Assembly: GCA_002305635.1 (NCBI GenBank)
Contig: DBPR01000011.1
Location: forward strand, 7,000 to 70,999
Origin: Anaerolineaceae bacterium UBA1415
GTDB taxonomy: Bacteria; Chloroflexota; Anaerolineae; Anaerolineales; Anaerolineaceae
DNA: 64,000 nt
Direction of reading: 5' to 3'
The notes under the pieces: generated by a model
The model's input: only the letters and a program-made list of their open reading frames with translations
Told to the model about the DNA's origin: nothing
Database searches by the model: none
Position numbers and translations under genes: made by a program
Part shown: one piece after another, positions 54,689 to 62,379 of the stretch
Layout: every line of letters starts with the position of its first letter
Position numbering within the stretch: position 1 is the first letter of the stretch

Positions 54689-54746
54689 TTCTTATTGCCT
54701 TGCCTGCTTTGCAAAGTGATTCTGTTGAAAAGGTGACAATGGTATA

Positions 54747-56204
54747 GTGGATTTTACAAGAGAAGATACGAAAAATTTAGGCACGATCATCAGACTCGTT
54801 GGTGTTGTTGTTGACGTTGAATTTGAATCTGGCAATCTTCCCTCCATCCATAACGCGCTACTGGTCAAACGCCGTTCCGGCGAAGACCTTGTGCTCGAAA
54901 TTCAGGAACATGTCGGCACGAAAGTTGTCCGTGCCATTGCCATGGGCAGCACGGCTGGCTTGCGGCGCGGCATGCCTGTGATCGACCTGGAGAAGCCGAT
55001 CGAAGTGCCGGTTGGGCGCCAGACGCTGGGTAGGTTGTTCAATGTTTTGGGGCAGCCGATCGACGGCAAAGGCGAACTCAAGGCCGATCAGGTTTCGCCG
55101 ATCCACAAAATGCCTCCCTCCATCAGTGAGCAGGTTATTTCCAAAGAGAAAATTGTTACCGGCATCAAAGCCATTGATCTTTTGACCCCTTATCCCAAAG
55201 GCGGTAAGGTGGGTTTGTTTGGCGGCGCTGGTGTTGGCAAAACGGTTCTGATGCTTGAGCTGATGAACAACACGATCACCAAAAGCTCGGGAATTGTGGT
55301 CTTCTCAGGTGTGGGCGAACGCTCGCGTGAAGGCAACGACATGTGGCTGGATATGAACGCCTCGGGCCTGATCGATTCGACCATCCTGACCTTTGGTCAA
55401 ATGAATGAACCGCCTGGCGCTCGTTTGCGCATCCCCTACACAGCTTTGACCATGGCGGAATATTTCCGGGATGAAGAAGCCCGCCCGGTACTGATCTTCA
55501 TTGACAATATCTATCGGTTCATCCAGGCTGGCTCTGAAGTTTCAGCGCTTTTGGGGCGTTTGCCGAGTGAAATGGGATACCAATCGACGCTCGATTCGGA
55601 AATGGGCTTGCTGCAAGAGCGCATCACCTCCACCAGCCGCGGCAGCATCACCTCGGTGCAGGCGGTTTATATCCCCGCGGATGATGTGACCGACCCAGCG
55701 GTGGCGGCGACCTTCTCGCATCTCGACGCAACGACGGTGCTCTCCCGAAGGCTGGTTTCGATGGGGCTTTACCCCGCCATTGACCCGCTGCAATCGACCT
55801 CGAACCTGCTGACACCTGAAGCAGTCGGGCGTCAGCATTATGAGGTCGCCATGAACGTCCGGGCAACCCTGGCACGCTACGAAGAATTGCAGGATCTGAT
55901 CGCGATCCTGGGTATGGAAGAGCTTTCGCTCTCCGACCAGCAGACCGTGATCCGCGCCCGCAGGGTGCAGCGCTTTTTGACGCAACCCTTCATCGTCGCT
56001 GAGGCGTTTTCTGGTCATCCCGGTATTTTTGTGCCAATTGAAGAGACGATCAAAGGCTTCCAACAGATCCTGGCAGGGAAATATGATGATTTGCCCGAGC
56101 AGGCTTTTTACATGGTCGGAACGATCGAGGAAGCTGTAAAAAAAGCGGAAGACATGAACGCGGAAGCCGAAACGGAAGAAGCAGAGGACCAGAGCGGTGA
56201 GTGA
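54747..56204 (+). CDS. atpD: N-type ATPase subunit beta
   Basis: The catalytic subunit of the F1 part. The 485-residue chain has Walker A GGAGVGKTVLM, the catalytic Glu in GVGERSREGND, Walker B LIFIDNIYRF and the SxLGRLPSEMGYQ loop. The start is GTG at 54747, with AAAAGGTG about 12 bases upstream; an ATG 7 bases earlier runs into a stop at once. The acidic C-terminal tail (AEAETEEAEDQSGE) overlaps the start of atpC by 8 bases. As first gene of the operon, beta before epsilon is the N-ATPase order, unlike the standard atpIBEFHAGDC operon. Confidence 0.95.
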   Translation: MDFTREDTKNLGTIIRLVGVVVDVEFESGNLPSIHNALLVKRRSGEDLVLEIQEHVGTKVVRAIAMGSTAGLRRGMPVIDLEKPIEVPVGRQTLGRLFNVLGQPIDGKGELKADQVSPIHKMPPSISEQVISKEKIVTGIKAIDLLTPYPKGGKVGLFGGAGVGKTVLMLELMNNTITKSSGIVVFSGVGERSREGNDMWLDMNASGLIDSTILTFGQMNEPPGARLRIPYTALTMAEYFRDEEARPVLIFIDNIYRFIQAGSEVSALLGRLPSEMGYQSTLDSEMGLLQERITSTSRGSITSVQAVYIPADDVTDPAVAATFSHLDATTVLSRRLVSMGLYPAIDPLQSTSNLLTPEAVGRQHYEVAMNVRATLARYEELQDLIAILGMEELSLSDQQTVIRARRVQRFLTQPFIVAEAFSGHPGIFVPIEETIKGFQQILAGKYDDLPEQAFYMVGTIEEAVKKAEDMNAEAETEEAEDQSGE

Positions 56205-56469
56205 ACGGGATGAGGAAGCGCCCACACTTCGTCTGGAAGTGCTGAGCCTTGGGTCTGGCGGTTTGCAGTTGGATGGGATCACCAGGCTGCAGCTGAAACT
56301 GGCGGATGGTTCCTGGCTGGGGCTTCGCCCGGGGCATGCTCCCATCATCGCCGCGACCGATGACGGCATATTAAAATACGAACAGGATGGCGAAGAGCAG
56401 ACTGTGCCGGTAAAAGCAGGTATCATGACGCTCTCTGACAACCTGGTTAGCATTTTGACAACGCATTAG
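56197..56469 (+). CDS. atpC: N-type ATPase subunit epsilon
   Basis: The 90-residue protein matches the N-terminal beta-barrel of epsilon (LRLEVLSLG...LGLRPGHAPIIAATDDGILKYEQDGEEQTVPVKAGIMTLSDNLVSIL). The C-terminal helical hairpin, which inhibits ATP hydrolysis in many F-ATPases, is missing. The GTG start overlaps the atpD stop by 8 bases. The small size fits the epsilon of N-ATPases. Confidence 0.88.
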   Translation: MSERDEEAPTLRLEVLSLGSGGLQLDGITRLQLKLADGSWLGLRPGHAPIIAATDDGILKYEQDGEEQTVPVKAGIMTLSDNLVSILTTH

Positions 56470-56474
56470 GTGCC

Positions 56475-56825
56475 ATGGAAGACAAACAAAGTCCTTCGGA
56501 TCGAATCGACGCCATCCTGACCTCCGGTGAGGTCTCGACGCACCGCCGAAAACGATTGTTTTCTTCCCGTGATCTGCGGGCGACAACGATCGGCTGGGAG
56601 ATAGCAATCCCCATTTTTGGCGGCCCGCTGTTTGGGTTCGTACTGGACAGGCGCTTTGAGACCGGAGTGCGCTGGACTTTTATTTTGTTGGGTTTGGGTG
56701 TGCTTGCAGCCGTTGCGGCGGTGATCAAGTATCTGAAATACGAATTTTATACAATGAATAAGGAAATGGAAGCCGACAAAGCAAATCAGAAAAAAAGAAT
56801 ATGGCGGGATTACGATGCCGAGTAA
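56475..56825 (+). CDS. atpQ: AtpQ-position membrane protein (AtpI/AtpZ-like)
   Basis: A 116-residue protein with a charged N-terminus and two hydrophobic helices (WEIAIPIFGGPLFGFVLDRRF and the following FILLGLGVLAAVAAVIKYL). The build is that of AtpI/AtpZ assembly factors, and the place after atpC is that of AtpQ in N-ATPase operons. It starts 5 bases after atpC, and the next gene overlaps its end by 11 bases. The exact role in these operons is not established. Confidence 0.75.
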   Translation: MEDKQSPSDRIDAILTSGEVSTHRRKRLFSSRDLRATTIGWEIAIPIFGGPLFGFVLDRRFETGVRWTFILLGLGVLAAVAAVIKYLKYEFYTMNKEMEADKANQKKRIWRDYDAE

Positions 56826-57153
56826 TCTGGTCAAAATCCTGTGGATCCTGTTGTGGTCGCTGGTGGCGGCTGGTTGGAGCGTTCTTTCTTTTCGTTGGCT
56901 GCGGAAAAATATTGAAAGCCTTATGCCGGAACTGGACGGGAAAAAATCCGGAATCCAGAAGGTGCTTGTCCGAAGGATATCGGTATTTCTTATGATCGGT
57001 TTACTTTTATTCCTGGCATTAAAAACCGAACCACTGGCAGCGATAGCGATGGTGGTGGTGATCACGGTCACAACCTGGACACAGGTTATCCTTTACAACC
57101 AGCACCTCAATCGTGAAAGCAGCCGAAAGGAGAAGGATTTTGGAAGTAATTGA
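56815..57153 (+). CDS. atpR: N-ATPase AtpR-like membrane protein
   Basis: A 112-residue protein with three hydrophobic helices (about 7-27, 52-68 and 75-93), with an Arg pair at the inner end of the second. Size, helix number and position between atpQ and atpB fit AtpR, a protein specific to N-ATPase operons that may help assemble or gate the membrane part. It overlaps atpQ and the predicted atpB start. The sequence itself gives no other clue. Confidence 0.72.
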   Translation: MPSNLVKILWILLWSLVAAGWSVLSFRWLRKNIESLMPELDGKKSGIQKVLVRRISVFLMIGLLLFLALKTEPLAAIAMVVVITVTTWTQVILYNQHLNRESSRKEKDFGSN

Positions 57154-57874
57154 ACACCCGATCGTCTTCACTCTGTTTGGGTTTATTCCTGTGCGCGATA
57201 CTGTGGTTTTCACCTGGATCACCATGGCAGGGATCATCGCCCTGGTCTTGGTCCTGAAGCTGATCAAGCCCAACCTGCTCGAATACCTGCTTGAAATGAT
57301 CATCGGCATTTTGGATGATGTCATGGATGTGGACGATCTGCATCCCTACATTCCCTTATTGGGCAGCCTGATGATCTTCACCCTGGTTTCGAATTTGGTT
57401 TCGGTTTTTCCGCGAATGAAATCGCCCACATCTGATATCAATACAGCCATCGCGCTTGCTATGATTGTCGTACTCTCGGTTCATGTTTATGGAATTATCA
57501 AAAAAGGCGCCTGGAAGTATCTTAAGGAGTTTGCCAGCCCGATCTTCATGTTCCCCCTGGAAATCATTGGGCAGTTAAGCCGCACGCTCTCATTGTCAAT
57601 TCGTTTATTTGGAAACATTTTGAGCGGCGACCTCATCGTCGCTATTGTCTTCTCGATCATTCCCTATTTCCTGCCGATCGCCATGACCGCGATCTCGATG
57701 GTCTCAGGGCTCTTGCAGGCATTCGTCCTGACAACTTTAGCAGCCCTCTTTATTTCTTCCGCGGTAGAAATTAACGAAGAAGACGCAAAAATGAAGGCTG
57801 AAGGTAAAAAACGAAGTCTGAAAGACTTCTTTATAAAAAGATTCAGAAAGGAAATGGCTAATGGAGAATCTTAG
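57140..57874 (+). CDS. atpB: N-type ATPase subunit a
   Basis: The membrane subunit that forms the ion half-channels. The essential Arg is in LSLSIRLFGNILSGD, followed by the GLLQAFVLTTLAALFIS helix. Two Asp and Glu clusters (DVMDVDD, VEINEED) lie outside the membrane helices. I prefer a TTG start at 57140, because AAAGGAG lies 7 bases upstream of it; a GTG at 57113 in the same frame would add nine residues over the ribosome-binding site. The resulting 244-residue length fits the compact a subunits of N-ATPases. Confidence 0.88.
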   Translation: MEVIEHPIVFTLFGFIPVRDTVVFTWITMAGIIALVLVLKLIKPNLLEYLLEMIIGILDDVMDVDDLHPYIPLLGSLMIFTLVSNLVSVFPRMKSPTSDINTAIALAMIVVLSVHVYGIIKKGAWKYLKEFASPIFMFPLEIIGQLSRTLSLSIRLFGNILSGDLIVAIVFSIIPYFLPIAMTAISMVSGLLQAFVLTTLAALFISSAVEINEEDAKMKAEGKKRSLKDFFIKRFRKEMANGES

Positions 57875-58139
57875 TCCTGAACACATCGTCACAATCGTAA
57901 CAATTATTGTCGCGGGAGCGGCAATTGTGATTGGAACCATGATCCCGACCTGGGTGGAAGGCCAGTCCGCTGTTAAGGCAATTGAAGGAATGGCACGTCA
58001 GCCAGATGCCGCCCCGCAGCTGCGCACTGCCATGTTGATCGCGCTGGCACTACTCGAAACAGCTTCTATTTATGTTCTGCTGGTTGTATTAGTGCTTTTG
58101 TTTGCCAACCCGCTGGTCACACGTTTCTTTGGGGGCTAA
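57861..58139 (+). CDS. atpE: N-type ATPase subunit c
   Basis: The 92-residue rotor-ring subunit, with two hairpin helices joined by the ARQPD loop. Counting from the loop, Glu33 sits at the position of Ilyobacter Gln32, and Glu66, Thr67 and Tyr71 at those of Glu65, Ser66 and Tyr70. These are ligands of the sodium-binding site, with a second carboxylate in helix 1 instead of Gln. Sodium translocation is likely by sequence but not certain, because N-type rings with two carboxylates may also bind protons. It overlaps the atpB end by 14 bases. Confidence 0.92.
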   Translation: MENLSPEHIVTIVTIIVAGAAIVIGTMIPTWVEGQSAVKAIEGMARQPDAAPQLRTAMLIALALLETASIYVLLVVLVLLFANPLVTRFFGG

Positions 58140-58142
58140 ACC

Positions 58143-58931
58143 ATGCTCGATTTGGACCTGAGTACCATCATTTGGGAAATTGTAAATTTTCTCGTTTTAA
58201 CGGTGGCTCTCTATTATCTTGTCTTTAAGCCAATGACCAGGCGGGCTGAAGAACGCGCTGTTGAAAAAGCCGCCAATCGGGCTGCTCTGATCGCTGACCG
58301 TGAAGAAGCGGGCAGGAAACTGCAGGAGATCGATGAGCGTTTGCTGAATCTGGACGAAGAGATCCAGAAGATCACCGAAGACGCGTATGATAACAGTCAG
58401 ATCCTGCAGCGTGATCTGCTCGAAGCCACCCGTGTCGAGGCCAAACAGATCATGATGGATGCAGTCACAGAATCGCGCAAGGAGCAGGAGGTTGACATCA
58501 AGCGCCTGCAATCCAATTTGGTTGAAACTGTGATCCATCTGACCAATGAGACGCTGGTTAAAGTCACCCCAGTCAAGGCGCATGACGAACTGTTGGACGA
58601 AATGACCCGGACGATCTGGAACATGGGCAAAACTGATATTCGCATGGTCAATAATATCCGTGAATCGCTGGCAGAACGCATCCCGACGGTGGAAGTCTTT
58701 GTGCCGCGTGAATTGAGCACCGAACAACACATGAAGCTGCTCAACACCTTTAATGCCCTGGCAGATAAAGAAGTTGAATTGGAAATCACTGTCCAACCTG
58801 ATCTGGTTGCCGGCATTAAAGCGCGGGTTGGTGATATCGTCCTCGATAATACGGTCAAAGCACATCTCGAAGAAATGCGCGAAGCTGTCAACCGAAAATT
58901 AGAAACCCTGGTGACACCGGAACATGACTGA
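58143..58931 (+). CDS. atpF: N-type ATPase subunit b fused to a delta-like domain
   Basis: The 262-residue protein has an N-terminal membrane helix (about 8-28), a long charged coiled coil (about 33-130) typical of the b stalk, and a C-terminal region (about 190-260) that resembles the end of subunit delta: VEVFVPRELSTEQHMKLL then LVAGIKARVGDIVLDNTVKAHLEEM. No separate atpH gene exists in the operon. The single chain thus likely provides both the stalk and the cap that holds the F1 head. It starts 3 bases after atpE and overlaps atpA by 8 bases. Confidence 0.85.
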   Translation: MLDLDLSTIIWEIVNFLVLTVALYYLVFKPMTRRAEERAVEKAANRAALIADREEAGRKLQEIDERLLNLDEEIQKITEDAYDNSQILQRDLLEATRVEAKQIMMDAVTESRKEQEVDIKRLQSNLVETVIHLTNETLVKVTPVKAHDELLDEMTRTIWNMGKTDIRMVNNIRESLAERIPTVEVFVPRELSTEQHMKLLNTFNALADKEVELEITVQPDLVAGIKARVGDIVLDNTVKAHLEEMREAVNRKLETLVTPEHD

Positions 58932-60594
58932 TCTTGATCTCGCGACCCAAACCAGCCTGAAGGCCCTCTCGGAGCAATTGGCCGAAACCGACCCCTTACG
59001 CATTCAGCTGGGCGATTTTCTGGCCCAGGTTCAGGCTTCTGTTGTCAAAAGCATAAAACCACGCCCTGAAAGGCTGAGCGCTGAATATGTGATTCAGGAG
59101 CTCAGCAACATATCGGAAGCACATCCTCACCAGGTGATGATCAAAAGCGTTGGTACGGTGCAGCACATTGGGAATGGCATCGCCACGCTGAGCGGTCTTC
59201 CGATGGTGCATCTGGAAGAATTGGTCACTTTCCCCAACGGTGTGCAGGGAATGGTGCTTAACCTTGACCGCAAGCATGTTGATGTGATCCTGCTGGGCGC
59301 GGATACCGGCATTCGTGGCGGTGATGTTGCCCAGGCCACCGGCCGCAGGCTGAGCATCCCGGTCGGCATGTCATTCTTAGGCCGCATGATCGACCCACTC
59401 GGTCAGCCTCTGGACGGCAGCCAGCCGGTTGTGCCGTCTGAATATCGCTATGTTGAACGGATCGCCGCCGGCGTGATCGAACGTGCCCCGATCGATACCC
59501 CCCTTTATACCGGCACGAAGATCATCGACGCGCTTTTGCCCCTGGGTCGCGGTCAACGCGAGCTGATCGTTGGTGATCGGCAGGTTGGCAAGACCACCAT
59601 TGCCATTGACGCCATTCTGAGCCAGAAGGGCACGGATGTTAAGTGTATCTACGTCGCGATTGGACAGAAAAAGGCTTCTGTTTTGAGCGTCATGGAAACA
59701 CTCCAGGCGGGCGGTGTGATGAACCAGACCATTGTGATGGTCTCAAGCCCGGATGACCCACCGGCCTTGCGCTATCTGGCGCCTTACGCCGGTGTCACCA
59801 TGGCCGAATTTTTGCTCGATCAGGGCATGGACGTCCTTATCGTATACGACGATCTGTCCAAACATGCCGATACCTACCGCGAAATGAGCCTGCTGCTGCG
59901 GCGTCCACCAGGACGGGAAGCCTACCCCGGCGATATTTTCTATCTGCATTCACGTTTGCTTGAACGCGCCTGCCGCCTGAACGAAGATAATGGCGGCGGA
60001 AGCATTACTGCCCTGCCGATCGTGACCACGCAACGCGGTGATATTTCTTCCTATATCGTTACGAACCTGATCTCGATCACCGATGGGCAGATCGTTCTGG
60101 ACGCGGATAATTTTAATAAAGGCATCAAACCAGCCATTGATATCGGTCGGTCGGTCTCCCGTGTCGGTTCGGCCGCACAGGAACCAGCCATGAAGTCGGT
60201 TGTTGGCGCGCTGAAACTGGAATTGAGCCAATACGAGGAAGTGGCACGCTTCGCGCGCTTTGGCACAGAGGTCAACGAGGCCACCAAACGGCAGATCGAA
60301 CGAGGCCAGAGACTTGAAGCGCTCCTGGGGCAGGGGCCAAACCGGCCTATTCGGATGGATGATCAGGTCATTTTGTTCTATGCCCTGACCAAAGGCTTCA
60401 TGGATGAAGTCAAACCCGAAGCTGTCGCGCAATATGCCCACGACTTGCTGGTTTATGTGCATAATCATGCTGGATTGCCCGCTGATCAGATCCGCATTCA
60501 TCGTCGGTTGACCGAAGAGATCGAAGAAGAGCTTGTGCGCGAGCTGGAAGCATTTAATGAAATCTGGAAGAAGAAAGTGAAACGAAGCTCATGA
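58924..60594 (+). CDS. atpA: N-type ATPase subunit alpha
   Basis: The non-catalytic nucleotide-binding subunit. The 556-residue chain has Walker A GDRQVGKT, the [44 protein letters not shown] segment and the C-terminal helix bundle. The first 55 residues ([33 protein letters not shown]) form an N-terminal extension compared with E. coli. Its stop overlaps the next gene's ATG (ATGA), so gene X is translationally coupled to it. Confidence 0.94.
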   Translation: [556 protein letters not shown]

Positions 60595-60929
60595 AAATGA
60601 TCATGGCGGTTGTTCCGCGCAAATATGGTGATGACGTTTTGTCAAACCTGATCAATAATGGATACACGGCTACTTATTCTGAAACGCGCGGCGGGATGCT
60701 GCGGCAGTCGCAACTGACACTCTACATTGCTGTCCGAAGTTCGGAGCTGGAGAAAGTGCTTGATATTATCTCGACATCCTGTTCAGGACAGACCATTGTC
60801 CACAGAGGCTTTGGGTTGACGCAGACCCTTGAAGAAGGGGAGCCACACTCTCAGAATGAGGGGCGGCCCCTTGGCGGCAGCGGCGCGGTCGTCTTTATCT
60901 GGACGCTTGACCGTTACGAACTGCCTTAA
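60591..60929 (+). CDS. PII-like, cyclic-di-AMP receptor-type protein (PstA/DarA family) inside the ATPase operon
   Basis: A 112-residue protein of the DUF970 family. It opens MKMIMAVVPRKYGDDVLSNLINNGYTATYSETRGGMLRQSQLTLYI, with the GG(F)LR loop after strand 2 as in PstA/DarA, and ends GGSGAVVFIWTLDRYEL, matching the GGATVFVL...F end. Known members bind cyclic-di-AMP as a trimer. Here the binding loop is altered: Phe becomes Met and the GNTT segment is SQLT, so ligand binding may be changed or lost. It sits between alpha and gamma, where the N-ATPase operon normally has nothing, and overlaps atpA by 4 bases. The gamma gene starts 8 bases later. A regulatory role on the ATPase is a hypothesis. 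Confidence 0.72.
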   Translation: MKMIMAVVPRKYGDDVLSNLINNGYTATYSETRGGMLRQSQLTLYIAVRSSELEKVLDIISTSCSGQTIVHRGFGLTQTLEEGEPHSQNEGRPLGGSGAVVFIWTLDRYELP

Positions 60930-60937
60930 GGAGCCTT

Positions 60938-61840
60938 GTGTCAGAAGGAAAAGAACGCGCAAACGCACGCCTGGAAAACCTCCAGACGATCGAGCCATTG
61001 CTCTCGTCCCTGCGCGTTTTGTCGTTGAGCACCATGCAGATGGCGATGAACCGCCAGCATATCTTGGATCAATACGCGAGTCGTTTCAATGAGATCGCGA
61101 AAGAGGTCATGCGCCGCGTCGACCAGAGCAAACTGGTTCGGGAAATTGAGGCTCCGGATGACTATCGCCCACCTGTGCAGGAACAGATACTTGCGGTCAT
61201 CGGCAGCACGCGGGGAATCGTAGGTCAATACAACAAGAATCTCGCCAGGATCGCCCGCGCGAAACTGGAGAAAAACGAGGGTGACCCCATGCATGTCGTT
61301 GCGTTTGGAAGCCGCGTCCATAGCGCCATGCGCCAGGAGGGTTTGTCATTCCGCGAAATGGAGAGCCTGAGCGCTGGCTCTTTACCCGATTACGACAGTG
61401 CTGCCGGCATGATCAGGGAATGGACAGAAGGATTTGAGGAAAAACGAATCAGTCGGGTTCAAATCCTTTCGTTCAAACGCGTTGGGACTGGCACCAGATA
61501 CAAGCCAACCCTGACCGAACTCCTGCCAGGGAAGATGGACAGCATCGTCTATTCAGAAGAGGAAGAATTGGCTTTCCCGCCCCCGATCATTGAGGGCGAC
61601 CCAGTCCAGATCTTTGAGGAAATTCAAGGTCACTTTACCGCTTTATCTTTTTATCGCCTGATCTTGGACGCGATCGCGGCAGAGAACTTGTTCAGGTTTC
61701 GTTTGCTGGAAGAGGCGAAGGAAAACACTTCCAATTTGCTTGAGGAACTCTCGCTTGAAGTGCAGTCCAACCGCAGAAAAGAGATCACCCAGCAATTGCA
61801 GGAACTCCTCGTCGGCTCGGGCATGTTGGCAAGCCGGTGA
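60938..61840 (+). CDS. atpG: N-type ATPase subunit gamma
   Basis: The central-stalk subunit. The 300-residue protein is divergent but has the two terminal helices: ARLENLQTIEPLLSSLRVLSLSTMQMAMNRQHIL at the start and AENLFRFRLLEEAKENTSNLLEELSLEVQSNRRKEITQQLQELLVGSGML at the end. The middle domain holds VIGSTRGIVGQYNKNL (the GLCG-type loop). The GTG start has AAGGAG 5 bases upstream. It is the last gene of the operon. A hairpin with arms ATACCAA and TTGGTAT (61855-61880) follows the stop after 14 bases. Confidence 0.86.
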   Translation: MSEGKERANARLENLQTIEPLLSSLRVLSLSTMQMAMNRQHILDQYASRFNEIAKEVMRRVDQSKLVREIEAPDDYRPPVQEQILAVIGSTRGIVGQYNKNLARIARAKLEKNEGDPMHVVAFGSRVHSAMRQEGLSFREMESLSAGSLPDYDSAAGMIREWTEGFEEKRISRVQILSFKRVGTGTRYKPTLTELLPGKMDSIVYSEEEELAFPPPIIEGDPVQIFEEIQGHFTALSFYRLILDAIAAENLFRFRLLEEAKENTSNLLEELSLEVQSNRRKEITQQLQELLVGSGMLASR

Positions 61841-62379
61841 TTGTTAGTTACGAGATACCAACAACCCGTGGGTTTGGTATTACCAAATTTGGGTGCAGGT
61901 ACATCAAATGTAGCCTCAGAGCCTTGAAATGAAAACGAAGGCTTTGATATGCACATGCAGCGGACAGGGCTGATACCCTGCTTCGCGGGCACAGGCCCCC
62001 GTCCGTACAGTTTGGTGACCTATAAATGGCTTGGTCAAAGCAGGAATTTGATGTTGTCAAATACCAAATGTACGGATGGGGCTTGCCCCCATCCGCGAGC
62101 AAGCCTAACAGAGCCTTGTAACATAGATGTAAGCGTTTGAAATTTATATGCAGCTGAAAGTGACTTACCGAGTTTTTCCATTTTAGTGCCCTAAATTTAT
62201 CTCTTTTCCTCGATGAAAACCGATTTTTTTTGCAAAAGTGAGAAACTCTGGTTTTATACTATGTATGCTTAGTTTGTCGGATTGATGAATTGGGCAGCAA
62301 AGCCCAATTCATCAATCTCGACCCGAAATGGGTCAGTTCTGTTTCTGTACCAAATTCATAAAACGTTCAATTTCTTTTG
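61841..62379. other. Repeat-rich intergenic region between atpG and the last gene
   Basis: It holds the ATACCAA/TTGGTAT hairpin (61855-61880), two diverged direct copies of a segment beginning CAGAGCCTTG (near 61917 and 62108), two CCCCRTCCGTACA-type palindromes (around 61970-62017 and 62066-62098) and the REP-like element at 62276-62325. No gene is seen. Confidence 0.6.
62276..62325 (-). repeat. REP-like palindrome, minus orientation
   Basis: GTCGGATTG and CAATCTCGACC flank the locus-specific tip ATGAATTGGGC / GCCCAATTCAT, a 15-bp perfect arm with a six-base loop. The GTAG foot is decayed. Confidence 0.8.
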
